DNA of 64,000 bases, from the NCBI GenBank assembly GCA_030041475.1, contig JASHNU010000018.1, forward strand, positions 1-64,000, read 5' to 3'. Below are positions 34,142 through 43,109 of this stretch, piece by piece. Position numbers and translations under genes: made by a program. This stretch comes from Candidatus Sulfotelmatobacter sp. (GTDB lineage: Bacteria; Acidobacteriota; Terriglobia; Terriglobales; Acidobacteriaceae). The notes under the pieces are model-generated. The model ran no database searches. It saw only the letters and a program-made list of their open reading frames with translations, and had not been told where the DNA came from. Every line of letters starts with the position of its first letter. Positions within the stretch are counted from its first letter, which is position 1.

Positions 34142-36144
34142 GCCGTGGCAACCTGGTTGGGAGCCAGCAGCTCCGATTCGTACGTGGCCGCGCCGCCATC
34201 AAGAAAGTTTTGCATCCACAATTCCAAGGTCAGCATTTGCCAAAGTTGCATCGACCAATCTTGGCGGCCGCGACGGTGCTCGTTCACGAGAGCCTGCACT
34301 GCTTCCGGACGAAACAGTCCCCGTCTACGCACTCTTTCACCGGAGAGCAGATCATCGATCATTTCTCTGAGATCGTTGGCCAACCAATAGTCTACGGGAG
34401 CGGCAAAGCCGGCTTTTGGTTGTTGCAACACTTCACGCGGCAACATGCCGCGCATGGCGCGGCGGAAAATGTATTTCGTCGTGGGCGCGAAGAATCCCTT
34501 CAGTTTCAGATTCGGCGGAACGTTCCAGGCCACGAACTCGGCTAGTTCACGGTCGAGAAATGGCACTCGGACTTCAACCGATGAAGCCATGCTCATCTTG
34601 TCGTTGTAGGTGAGGTTAAGGCTAGTCATGAAAATCTTCGTATCCAGGTAAAGCATCTGGTGCAGGAAATCCGCGTTGTTTACGCGCTCGAACGCGGCTC
34701 GGTGCGGACCCGCCGGATCCCACTGCGACGTCTCGGCCGCGAGATCGGAAGTATAAAGGCCCAGCTTCTGGTTGCCGTCGAAATAGGTACAGTTGGTGAT
34801 GAATCGGTCGACTGGAGCCAATGACGCACTGCGCGCCATTTTTTTGAAAAGGCGCAGCCTCCCTTTCACGGGAGTGCCCCGTAAGCCGGGCAGTGCCGCG
34901 AGAGCCGCCTCAGCAAGGCCGCGTGCCATGGGTGGAGTCTTGGCATATGCCTGCGCCCAGTAGTGGGCGAGATGCTTGCGGTATCCGGCAAACAGTTCGT
35001 CGCCGCCAACGCCGGAGAGAAGAACGGTGGCCTGTTTCCGGGCTTCGCGGCAGACCAGATAAGCCGTGATGATGGCGGGGTCGGCCGTAGGCTCGTCCAT
35101 ATGCCACACAAGTCGCGGGAGCAGGCCAGTGACATCAGGTTCGACCACGATCCGCTGGTTCTCGCATCCCAAATGGCGGGCGAGCCGGGTAGCGACCTCG
35201 GGATCGTCGAGCGTGGTTTCGCCGACGCGGTACTTCTGCGGAAAAGTAACCGTGTAGGTGTGCACCGGCTCGTTTGTCGCTTTGCTCATCGTCCCCTTGC
35301 TCATCATGGCGACGATGCTCGACGAATCAAGACCAGCGCTGAGAAAGGCGCCGATCGGAACGTCGCTCACCATCTGCGCTTCGACCGAGCGGCGAAAGCG
35401 CTCGCGGATTTCCTCTTCCAGATCGGCTTCGGAGCGTGCGTAAGTCTGGTTCGCGGGTGGAAATGTCAGGTCCCAGTATTGCCTGAGCTTGAAATCGCCA
35501 TCGCGCAAAGTCGCGTAATGACCCGCGGGAAGCTTCAGGATTCGCCGGAACATCGTCTTGGGATCGGGGACCCAAAGGAATGTCAGATATTGATGAAGTG
35601 ATTCGGGGTCGAGTTCCGCTTCGATCTGCGCGACTTGCAGGAGCGCCTTGACCTCAGAGGCAAACGCGAACCGGGTGCCATCGTGAAAGTAATAAAACGG
35701 CTTGATGCCAAAATGATCGCGCGCCATAAAAAGCGTGGGCGTCGCCAGACGCAGATCGCAGATGGCGAAAGCAAACATGCCGTTGAGCCGCTTCACGCAA
35801 TCCGTACCTTCTTGTTCGTACAGGTGGATGATGACTTCCGTGTCAGTGTGGGAAGCGAAGCTGTGCCCCTCGCTCTCGAGTTCGCGGCGAAGTTCGGCAA
35901 AGTTGTAGATTTCGCCGTTGTACGTAATCCAGATAGTGCGGTCCTCGTTGCACATGGGCATGTGCCCCTCGCTGGACAGATCGAGGATAGCAAGCCGCCG
36001 GCTGCCTAGACCAACGTACGAACCGTCAGGGAATCTGCGCTCCCAGAGTCCGGAATCGTCGGGGCCGCGATGCGCCTGGACGTGGGTCATCCGCGCCAGC
36101 GTTTCATGATCCCCGCAGTTCACCAACCCACTGATTCCGCACAT
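34138..36144 (-). CDS. asnB: Class-B asparagine synthetase homologue 1 (probable sugar amidotransferase)
   Basis: A 668-residue protein. Cys2 of MCGISG is the glutaminase nucleophile; the class-II glutaminase residues are present (RGPDDSG, YNGEIYN, DTEVI). The synthase half has the ATP-pyrophosphatase loop at 269-274 as SAGLDS, where the usual form is SGGxDS. Asparagine synthetase homologues in O-antigen loci (WbpS type) amidate uronic acids rather than aspartate, and that is the likely role here (inference). It has a four-base overlap with the fusion dehydrogenase and a six-base gap from the glycosyltransferase upstream. Confidence 0.9.
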   Translation of the reverse strand: MCGISGLVNCGDHETLARMTHVQAHRGPDDSGLWERRFPDGSYVGLGSRRLAILDLSSEGHMPMCNEDRTIWITYNGEIYNFAELRRELESEGHSFASHTDTEVIIHLYEQEGTDCVKRLNGMFAFAICDLRLATPTLFMARDHFGIKPFYYFHDGTRFAFASEVKALLQVAQIEAELDPESLHQYLTFLWVPDPKTMFRRILKLPAGHYATLRDGDFKLRQYWDLTFPPANQTYARSEADLEEEIRERFRRSVEAQMVSDVPIGAFLSAGLDSSSIVAMMSKGTMSKATNEPVHTYTVTFPQKYRVGETTLDDPEVATRLARHLGCENQRIVVEPDVTGLLPRLVWHMDEPTADPAIITAYLVCREARKQATVLLSGVGGDELFAGYRKHLAHYWAQAYAKTPPMARGLAEAALAALPGLRGTPVKGRLRLFKKMARSASLAPVDRFITNCTYFDGNQKLGLYTSDLAAETSQWDPAGPHRAAFERVNNADFLHQMLYLDTKIFMTSLNLTYNDKMSMASSVEVRVPFLDRELAEFVAWNVPPNLKLKGFFAPTTKYIFRRAMRGMLPREVLQQPKAGFAAPVDYWLANDLREMIDDLLSGERVRRRGLFRPEAVQALVNEHRRGRQDWSMQLWQMLTLELWMQNFLDGGAATYESELLAPNQVATA

Positions 36145-36150
36145 TGGCTG

Positions 36151-37086
36151 CTAGTTCCCCGTCCGACTTTCCGCACTTCGGCGTGCCTTCAATTCGTGAG
36201 TCTTCAACTCGTACATCTTGGACTTGGTATGAAACATCTGCACGGCCTGAAATCCGCAGTAGATCAGGCCCGGAATGCCATCGAGAAATCCTAATCGCAG
36301 AAAATAACGATAAAGGAAAAGTAGCACCGGCGACCCGGGAACGGCATAAAGTTTGTTCTTGAGCCAGCGTCGCCGCTGTGCCTGCGTTCCAAAGAGCGCT
36401 GCCGGAAGGTCCGTGCTGCTTCGCTCGCCCTCAAGCAAAACTCGCGCCTCCCAGTTCGAATACTCGTCATGCTTTTGGATGTAGCGCGAGAGCGACTCCA
36501 CGTTGTGATGAAGCAAAGGATTTTCGAGCCGCGATGTTGCACCTTCAACCACGACGTGCTCGTGGACTTCCATGTCAGCCATGGATGAATCCTGATCCCG
36601 AAGGCGGCACTCGTAACGGCCTTTTCCGCGGCGGAAAAGCGCCAGTTTCCAAAAACTGGCATCGCCATGCCGAAGAATCGCGCCCAGAAAACACATGCGC
36701 AGGGAAATGTAGTAGCCGTTGATGCTCGGATCCGCGATGGCACGACGAATTTCTGCGGCGAGTTCCGGCGTCATCGCTTCGTCGGCATCGATCAGCAGAA
36801 TCCACTCGAATTCCAGCGGCAGATTCTCCATGGCCCACTGGCGTTTCTTGGGCCAGCCGCCCTGATAGCGAAATTGCACGACCTTGGCACCGAACGAGCG
36901 CGCAATTTCCGGTGTCGCGTCGGCGCTCTGCGAGTCGATGACATAAACTTCACCGGCGTCACGCAGCGCCTCGAGACAACGCGACAGATTTTTCTCCTCG
37001 TTTCGTGCAGCCACAATCACGCTCACCGGTAATTTTGCGGTTTGCGCGGTGAGAGGAGACTTGACGACTTCTTCAACTTTTGGCAT
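36151..37086 (-). CDS. Family-2 glycosyltransferase
   Basis: About 311 residues, GT-A fold. SVIVAARNEEKNLSRCLEAL starts the domain, IDSQSADAT and the metal-binding ILLIDADEAM follow. The C-terminal part has weak hydrophobic stretches (LLFLYRYFLRLGFL) suggesting membrane contact. It is similar in layout to WaaE/KdtX-like transferases of lipooligosaccharide loci. I prefer the start MPKVEEVV at 37086: the 19 codons before it are Cys-rich, overlap the upstream stop and look non-family. Confidence 0.88.
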   Translation of the reverse strand: MPKVEEVVKSPLTAQTAKLPVSVIVAARNEEKNLSRCLEALRDAGEVYVIDSQSADATPEIARSFGAKVVQFRYQGGWPKKRQWAMENLPLEFEWILLIDADEAMTPELAAEIRRAIADPSINGYYISLRMCFLGAILRHGDASFWKLALFRRGKGRYECRLRDQDSSMADMEVHEHVVVEGATSRLENPLLHHNVESLSRYIQKHDEYSNWEARVLLEGERSSTDLPAALFGTQAQRRRWLKNKLYAVPGSPVLLFLYRYFLRLGFLDGIPGLIYCGFQAVQMFHTKSKMYELKTHELKARRSAESRTGN

Positions 37087-37126
37087 CCACTTTTGCGCGC
37101 AACCTTCTGCGCGTACACAAGGAAAG

Positions 37127-39043
37127 TTACAAATGCAGTTCACACCAGCGCTGCAGCACGTACAGCGACCACGGCCGCGACCACGACATTGCTCCCCGCA
37201 GAAACTGTTGCCAAACTCGTTGCGCCTGGCTCCCGTCGAGCAATCCGCCGAGGGGGCCGGCGTTGATCCTTTGAGCGCTCAGCACCGGGTCGATTTCGGA
37301 CGGAAGTTCCTGGCGCATCCAATGCTCGAAGGGCAAAGTAAAGCCGCGCTTCGGACGATGAACAATTTCTTCCGGAAGTGATTTTTCGAGCGCCCCAACG
37401 AGCAACTTCTTCGGCGTGTGGTTGAGCTTCCAGGCTCCAGGCAGCGCCAGCACCGTTCTAGCCAACTGATGATCGATCAGGGGAACACGGACCTCCAGGC
37501 CATGCTCCATGCTCATGAAATCAGCGTCGCGCAGCAGTGTATTGAGCATATAACAGCGTGACTCAAGATAGGAAACCTGATTGACGGGGTCGAGCGAAAA
37601 TGCCCGCTGCAAGCTGCTTCGGAGCGATTCTGCAGCGGCATCGTTGGCACCGGCGCTCGCCTTGGGGAACAAAACATCGCGCTGACTCGGTGTGAAGAGC
37701 ATACGAGTCAGAAAGTATGGATGAAGAATCCGGCCGTTGCCGCTCACCAGACTGCGCAGCTTGCGATTTTGATCATTGTCAGGCGATAGAGCCGCAAACG
37801 CCGCGGCCAGTGAGCCGCGGGCGAACGGGGGAAGGTGACTCCAGAAGTTTGCGAAGCGCTGCATGCGCGGGACCGAGCGGAAACTGGCGTATCCGGCGAA
37901 AATCTCATCGCCCCCAAGCCCGGAAAGCGTGACCTTCACACCGGCGCGGCGCGCCTCGCGCGATACGAAAAATGTGTTTACGCCGTCCATCGTCGGCAGG
38001 TCCATGGCGCGCAGGGCGTCGGGGATGGCGGCCAGAACATCTGCCTGGGAGACGCTGATCTCGTGATGATCGGTTCGGAACTTCGCGGCCACGGCACGCG
38101 AGTGTTGCGCCTCAGAAAAATCAGCTTCTTTGAAAACAATGGAGAATGTGCTCGGCGTGACCCCGCCACGGCTGAGAATGCTCACGAGGGCGCTCGAATC
38201 GATGCCACCGGAAAGGAACACCCCCACTGGTACGTCACTGACCAATTGCATGCGGACCGCTTCTTCGAGAATTGGCTTCAGTCGCTGCTCGGCGCGCATC
38301 CGATCGCTAGCGGTTCTTTGCATTTCCACTTGGCGCGAGCCTGCTTCGTCGCCGACCAGGTCCCAATATCGCGACGTGTAAAGCGTGCCGTCTATCCAAC
38401 TCAGGCTGTAGCCGGCCGGAAGCGCATGCACACCTTCGACCAATGTGAGCGGATCGTATGCAGAGCCGAAAGTCAGATAGTTGGTGAGCCCGGCATGGTC
38501 GATGCTCTTCGGCAAAAGCCCCGTCCCGAGCAGCGTTCGCACTTCCGAGGCGAAAAGAAAATGTGTGCCGGCCTGAGCGTAGTACAGCGGCTTAATGCCC
38601 ATCGGATCGCGGGCCAGGAACAGGCGGTGGCCTCGCGCGTCCCAAATGGCAAATGCGAACATTCCCCGAAACTTCCCGAGGCACGCCTCGCCCCAGCGAG
38701 CGTACGCCTTGAGCACGACTTCGGTGTCAGAGTGGCTGACGAAAGTTGTTCCTGCACTTTCCAGTTCTTTGCGGACATCACGAAAGTTGTAGATCTCGCC
38801 GTTGTAGACGATCCAGTTGCCGGTGTCGGGATCGTGCATGGGTTGGTGGGCGAGGGGCGAGAGGTCGAGAATCGCAAGGCGACGGTTGCCCAGCCCAACC
38901 TGAACTTCGCCAGCGGTTGAATCCTGCAGAACGACCGTGCCCGAGTCGTCAGGGCCGCGATGCGCCAGCGACTCAGTCGCACGCTCCACGAGACCCGGAT
39001 CCAACCGGGAATTACGCGTCAGAATGCCAACGATTCCACACAT
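37127..39043 (-). CDS. asnB: Class-B asparagine synthetase homologue 2
   Basis: A 638-residue protein with intact Cys2 (MCGIVG), glutaminase signatures (HRGPDDSG, YNGEIYNF) and a canonical SGGIDS pyrophosphatase loop at 278-283. All catalytic elements are therefore conserved, unlike homologue 1. Amide transfer to a sugar carboxylate is the likely role in this polysaccharide setting, though real asparagine synthesis is not excluded. It lies between wecE and the GT2 on the same strand. Confidence 0.9.
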   Translation of the reverse strand: MCGIVGILTRNSRLDPGLVERATESLAHRGPDDSGTVVLQDSTAGEVQVGLGNRRLAILDLSPLAHQPMHDPDTGNWIVYNGEIYNFRDVRKELESAGTTFVSHSDTEVVLKAYARWGEACLGKFRGMFAFAIWDARGHRLFLARDPMGIKPLYYAQAGTHFLFASEVRTLLGTGLLPKSIDHAGLTNYLTFGSAYDPLTLVEGVHALPAGYSLSWIDGTLYTSRYWDLVGDEAGSRQVEMQRTASDRMRAEQRLKPILEEAVRMQLVSDVPVGVFLSGGIDSSALVSILSRGGVTPSTFSIVFKEADFSEAQHSRAVAAKFRTDHHEISVSQADVLAAIPDALRAMDLPTMDGVNTFFVSREARRAGVKVTLSGLGGDEIFAGYASFRSVPRMQRFANFWSHLPPFARGSLAAAFAALSPDNDQNRKLRSLVSGNGRILHPYFLTRMLFTPSQRDVLFPKASAGANDAAAESLRSSLQRAFSLDPVNQVSYLESRCYMLNTLLRDADFMSMEHGLEVRVPLIDHQLARTVLALPGAWKLNHTPKKLLVGALEKSLPEEIVHRPKRGFTLPFEHWMRQELPSEIDPVLSAQRINAGPLGGLLDGSQAQRVWQQFLRGAMSWSRPWSLYVLQRWCELHL

Positions 39044-39096
39044 CGGGCAGGCCGTTCGTTAGGAACAATATTACGCGATTATCGGCCGATCACCGG

Positions 39097-40257
39097 CTAA
39101 CCGGCTCGAATGCTCAACGAGCGTATACGGAATCTGAGCAGTGTGCTCGTCACCTGGTTCTGCTCGTCACTGGTTAAGTCACTGTAGAAAGGCAAGCGCA
39201 GCAACCGCTCGCTGATGTCTTCGGTAACCGGGCAACTCGAGGCGCGGGCTGAGAACTTGCGCCCGGCTTCCGAAAGATGAAGGGGCGTGTAATGAAACAC
39301 GCTCAAAATGCTCTCGGACTTGAGATGCGAGATCAGTGCGTCGCGGTGCTCCAGCGAGGGCAGGAGCAGGTAGAACATGTGATACGCCTGTTCGCAATCG
39401 GCAGGAACCACCGGCAGTCTCACGTCGTTGCTATCGGCCCAATCGGCTAGGGATTCGTGATACTGGTTCCAGATGCGCCTGCGCTTTTCCTGAATCTTCT
39501 CTTTGGCCTCAAACTGCGCCAGCAGAAATGCCGACAGCAGATCGGAAGGGAGATAGCTTGAGCCGAGATCGACCCAGGTGTATTTGTCCACCTCCCCGCG
39601 AAAAAAGCGGCTGCGGTTGGTGCCTTTTTCGCGAATCACAAGCGCACGTTCGATCAAGGCCGCATCATTGATGATCAGCGCGCCGCCTTCGCCGCAGGTG
39701 AAATTCTTGGTCTCATGGAAGCTCTGCGTGGCAAGACAACCGATCGTTCCCGTGTACACGCCCTTGTAGCGGGAGAATAGAGCGTGAGCATTGTCCTCGA
39801 CGACGCGAACTCCGTGGCGGGCCGCGACGGCAAGAATCGAATCCATCTCGCAGGGAACACCTGCATAGTGAACGACCACGATAGCCTTGGTGCGCGATGT
39901 AATCAGGCGCCCCAGACAGCTCTCGTCGAGATTCAACGTGTCAGGCCGGATGTCTGCATATACCAGCCGCGCTCCACGCAAAGCGAACGCGTTCGCGGTC
40001 GAGACGAAAGTGAACGATGGCACGATCACCTCATCGTCAGGGCCGCAGTCGAGCAGAAGCGCCGCCATTTCGAGCGCGTGGGTACACGAAGTCGTCAACA
40101 AGGCTCGCGGGACGCCCAATTCTTTCTGCAGGAATTCATGACAACGGCGCGTAAACGGACCATCTCCGGAGGCATGCCCATTGGCAATTGCTTCCGCAAT
40201 GTACTTGTACTCGTTGCCTGCGAGGCACGGCCGGTTGAATGGGATTCGATAGCTCAT
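39097..40257 (-). CDS. wecE: dTDP-4-amino-4,6-dideoxygalactose transaminase (WecE/RffA type)
   Basis: A 386-residue PLP enzyme of the DegT/DnrJ family, subgroup WecE: the start IPFNRPCLAGNEYKYIAEAI, LTTSCTHALEMAALLL, VPSFTFVSTANAFALRG and the PLP Lys in SFHETKNFTCGEGGAL match. It converts dTDP-4-keto-6-deoxyglucose to dTDP-Fuc4N using glutamate. It is divergent from the WecD-like acyltransferase 148 bases away, which would act on its product. Confidence 0.93.
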   Translation of the reverse strand: MSYRIPFNRPCLAGNEYKYIAEAIANGHASGDGPFTRRCHEFLQKELGVPRALLTTSCTHALEMAALLLDCGPDDEVIVPSFTFVSTANAFALRGARLVYADIRPDTLNLDESCLGRLITSRTKAIVVVHYAGVPCEMDSILAVAARHGVRVVEDNAHALFSRYKGVYTGTIGCLATQSFHETKNFTCGEGGALIINDAALIERALVIREKGTNRSRFFRGEVDKYTWVDLGSSYLPSDLLSAFLLAQFEAKEKIQEKRRRIWNQYHESLADWADSNDVRLPVVPADCEQAYHMFYLLLPSLEHRDALISHLKSESILSVFHYTPLHLSEAGRKFSARASSCPVTEDISERLLRLPFYSDLTSDEQNQVTSTLLRFRIRSLSIRAG

Positions 40258-40340
40258 CAGCTAAAAGACGTGTGGAGAGTATAGTACGAGTGGCCGGTCT
40301 CGAAAGCAGTTCAGCACCAGCTTTTCTGCACGGACCCGTC

Positions 40341-40349
40341 TGTTACAAT
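40341..40349 (+). promoter_or_regulatory. Extended -10 promoter (TGTTACAAT) of the acyltransferase cassette
   Basis: TG-T-TACAAT in the 148-base divergent gap before the WecD-like gene, 56 bases ahead of its ATG. The -35 region is weak (TTTTCT). It would drive the four-gene cassette 40406-43332. Confidence 0.45.
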
Positions 40350-40405
40350 TTCCACTTCAGCGATTCGGTCAGTCGCCGGCTTCGCAATCGCAAACGGTTG
40401 TTGCC

Positions 40406-41236
40406 ATGCCATTAGCGCGGACGGGATATCAGTTATGTTTTGATGAGATCCTCCCCGGGAAGCCAGCCCTTGGCTCGGCCTCGATAGTGCCCTGGGATAC
40501 CGAGATCTTCGGTTTTCCAGTGGCGGTTTACCGGGTGGGAGCCGAGCGCCTCGATGCCGCTGCTCAGAAAAAGTTCGTGGAACGATTTTGCCTGTGGGCC
40601 AAACGAAACCACATTTCTCTCTGTGCCTGTGCGATACCGGTGAACGAGTCTCATTCTTCGTGGAAGCTCTATCTGAGCGAGGCGGGCTTCCACGTTGTTG
40701 ATCTCAGCTTGCAAGGGACGCTCAATGTTTTGCAGGACGCGCGCCTCCCAGAAGCCCGCTCAGAGTTGCGCCCGGCCCGGTTGGATGACCGCAACGCGAT
40801 CGAGGCCATCGCTGAACAATCTTTCCGCAATGGCCGTTACCACGCCGACCCGTTGTTCCCGCGCGAACTTGCTGACAAGAGGTACGGCCACTGGGTCAGG
40901 AACGCGCTGGCGGAGGAAGACGCGATCGATCGCGTGTATGTGATGGGCGAACCGGGTGACGTACAAGGTTTCTTTCACGTCACTATAGAAGAAGGCGTTT
41001 CCGACCTGCGGCTGGCTGCCACTGCACCGGCCCTTCGAGGAACGCTGCTGGGATTCGATCTCTATGTTTCGGTCCTGCACTTGCTAAAAGGATTGGGTGT
41101 CCGGCGCGTGGTGAGCAGCATTTCCGCCGGAAATACCGCGGTCATGAATGTTCTCGCCGAGCTGGGGTTTTCATTTTCCGCTCCTGAAATGATTTTTCAC
41201 TGGCATGGTGAGGCCTTGGGCGGGAAGGACCGATGA
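40406..41236 (+). CDS. WecD/RffC-like GNAT acyltransferase
   Basis: A 276-residue protein. The opening WDTEIFGFPVAVYRV and the middle segment SFRNGRYHADPLF...KRYGHWVRNAL are hallmarks of WecD-like TDP-fucosamine acyltransferases, and the end carries a GNAT core (LGFDLYVSVLHLLKGLG...NTAVMNVLAELGFSF). It should acylate the 4-amino group of the WecE product. The two downstream genes FkbH and ACP suggest the donor may be an acyl-ACP instead of acetyl-CoA (inference). It overlaps the next small gene as ATGA. Confidence 0.85.
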   Translation: MPLARTGYQLCFDEILPGKPALGSASIVPWDTEIFGFPVAVYRVGAERLDAAAQKKFVERFCLWAKRNHISLCACAIPVNESHSSWKLYLSEAGFHVVDLSLQGTLNVLQDARLPEARSELRPARLDDRNAIEAIAEQSFRNGRYHADPLFPRELADKRYGHWVRNALAEEDAIDRVYVMGEPGDVQGFFHVTIEEGVSDLRLAATAPALRGTLLGFDLYVSVLHLLKGLGVRRVVSSISAGNTAVMNVLAELGFSFSAPEMIFHWHGEALGGKDR

Positions 41237-41361
41237 GACTGCACCACATAGTTGTCGAAAACCCAAGCCTGAATCGCCTCTGCGACGAAGTTGGACGCTG
41301 CGTTGCTGGCTTGTTCTTCCGCAAAATGTATCTCATGGAACTTGTGGAGGCCCAACGATAA
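41233..41361 (+). CDS. 42-residue mini VOC-like protein, coupled at both ends
   Basis: Too short to be picked up easily, but its ATG overlaps the acyltransferase stop (ATGA) and its TAA overlaps the FkbH ATG (TAATG), so it fills the gap exactly. The N-terminus MRLHHIVVEN is like the first strand of VOC/glyoxalase enzymes with its metal His, and the end MYLMELVEAQR is like the last strand with its metal Glu (E36). The middle of a normal VOC protein (about 80-100 residues) is missing. It is either an internally deleted VOC gene kept for translational coupling, or a genuine small protein. Confidence 0.5.
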   Translation: MRLHHIVVENPSLNRLCDEVGRCVAGLFFRKMYLMELVEAQR

Positions 41362-43109
41362 TGATTGGCCAGCCAAGTTCGCCGATCTCGATGGCTTTGC
41401 TGTCGAGTTCTGGAACCCAGTTGCTGGCGGATGCTATCGATAGCGAACTGCGTGCCTGGGGGTGGGACGTCCGAATCTGGCAGTCAGGCTTCAACCAGTA
41501 TCGCCAAGACATCGCCAATCCCGGATCGCCAATCTATCTCGATCCACCGCAAGTTTTGGTCCTCCACCTGGATGCTGAGGATCTTTTTGCCGATTTGCTG
41601 CGGGATCCCTTTAGTCACGAAGGGCCAGCTCGTCTGCAGCGGGCAAAAGAAGCCGCCATCGAGGTGGAAGGCTACTTAGCCGTGCTCCGGGACCGCTTGC
41701 CAGAAACGCTGGTCATCTTGAACACGGTCTACCTGCCCCCGGTTCACAGCCTCACAGGCTTGGAGTATCACTCTTGTTGGGGTATGGCTGACCTGACGGC
41801 CAACTACAACGGCGAACTGGCACGCATCGCCCGGCGGTCTTCCAATGTTCTGGTGAACGACGTTGCTTCCCTCGCCTTCCAAATCGGCTATGGAGACTGG
41901 TACGACCCGCGCCTTTGGCACCTCGCTCGATGCCGACTTAGCGGAAAGGCGATTAAGGCTTTGGCGGCACAAACGGGAAGTCTTCTCCGTGGCTGGAAAG
42001 GGCAAACACGCAAGTGCCTCGTTCTCGACCTCGATAACACGTTGTGGGGCGGTGTCATCGGCGAGGATGGTATCGCGGGCATCGCACTCGGCGAAGACGG
42101 CCCAGGTATGGCCTTCATGGAATTTCAACAGGAGTTGCTGAATCTTTCCCGCAAAGGCGCACTCCTCGCCATTTGCAGTAAGAACAACGAGGAGGACGCG
42201 CTCGAGGTCCTGCGACAGCACCCCTCCATGCGGCTGAGGGAGGATGCTTTTGCCGCAACAAGAATCAACTGGCGCGACAAAGCCACCAACTTGCGGGAAC
42301 TGGCGGAAGAACTCAATATCGGGTTGGACACTTTCGTCTTCATCGATGACAACGCCGCCGAGCGCGCCCTGGTGAAAGCCACGCTACCTGAGGTCTGTGT
42401 TCCCGATTGGCCGCAGGAACCTTCCTGTTTCAAAGCCGCCCTACTCGAGTTGTCCATCCAGTATTTTCCTAGGGTCGCCGTAACCGGCGAGGATAGAGCC
42501 AGGTCTGCCCTATACCGGGCCGATGGCGAACGGCGGAGAGAAGCCGTCTCGACCGGGAGCCTCGAGGACTATTACCGTTCCCTCCAAATGCGCGCCGAAA
42601 TCGGCTACGGCGATCCCGTATCGACTCCACGGATCGCCCAGCTGACCCAGAAGACCAACCAGTTCAATCTCACCAGCCGCCGCTACACAGAAGCTGAAAT
42701 CCGAATGCTCACGGAAGCTACCGATGCCATGGTGATGTGGCTGCGTCTCAGGGATCGTTTTTCGGATGACGGCATCGTTGCCGCAATGATCCTGCGCCAG
42801 TGCGACGGCCGGTCTTGGATGATAGACACATTTGTGATGAGTTGCCGCATCATTGGCCGCACGGTTGAAAGCGCCTTTCTCGGTTATGTCTGTCACGTGA
42901 TGAAGCAACGCGGCGTCCGGGAGCTGGTCGGTGAATATATCCCCACCCGGAAAAACAATCTAACAGTCAATCTCTATCGGGATCTTGGTTTCGAAGTGAT
43001 CGACAGCCCACAGGGGGCGACGCGCTGGCGGCTTCCGCTGAACGAAAGGTTAGTACCGATACCCGAGTGGATTGGAATTGCGGTTGCGGAAGAGACGGCT
43101 CATGCTTGA
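41361..43109 (+). CDS. FkbH-like HAD-IIIC family enzyme
   Basis: A 582-residue protein. The N-terminal part (about 1-215) resembles the SGNH-like region of FkbH proteins; the HAD nucleophile motif is VLDLDNTLWGGVIGEDG (about 220-240), with CSKNNEEDA and FIDDNAAERALV as later motifs; the C-terminal part is GNAT-like (TRKNNLTVNLYRDLGFEVI). FkbH enzymes take 1,3-bisphosphoglycerate, dephosphorylate it and load a glyceryl group on an acyl carrier protein; the next gene is an ACP. The start at 41361 has GGAGG ten bases upstream. Its stop lies inside the ACP start region. Confidence 0.92.
   Translation: MIGQPSSPISMALLSSSGTQLLADAIDSELRAWGWDVRIWQSGFNQYRQDIANPGSPIYLDPPQVLVLHLDAEDLFADLLRDPFSHEGPARLQRAKEAAIEVEGYLAVLRDRLPETLVILNTVYLPPVHSLTGLEYHSCWGMADLTANYNGELARIARRSSNVLVNDVASLAFQIGYGDWYDPRLWHLARCRLSGKAIKALAAQTGSLLRGWKGQTRKCLVLDLDNTLWGGVIGEDGIAGIALGEDGPGMAFMEFQQELLNLSRKGALLAICSKNNEEDALEVLRQHPSMRLREDAFAATRINWRDKATNLRELAEELNIGLDTFVFIDDNAAERALVKATLPEVCVPDWPQEPSCFKAALLELSIQYFPRVAVTGEDRARSALYRADGERRREAVSTGSLEDYYRSLQMRAEIGYGDPVSTPRIAQLTQKTNQFNLTSRRYTEAEIRMLTEATDAMVMWLRLRDRFSDDGIVAAMILRQCDGRSWMIDTFVMSCRIIGRTVESAFLGYVCHVMKQRGVRELVGEYIPTRKNNLTVNLYRDLGFEVIDSPQGATRWRLPLNERLVPIPEWIGIAVAEETAHA

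Noticed and set aside
37835-38920. 361-codon plus-strand frame opposite asparagine synthetase 2
   Set aside because: Antisense; the opposite strand has all AsnB motifs.
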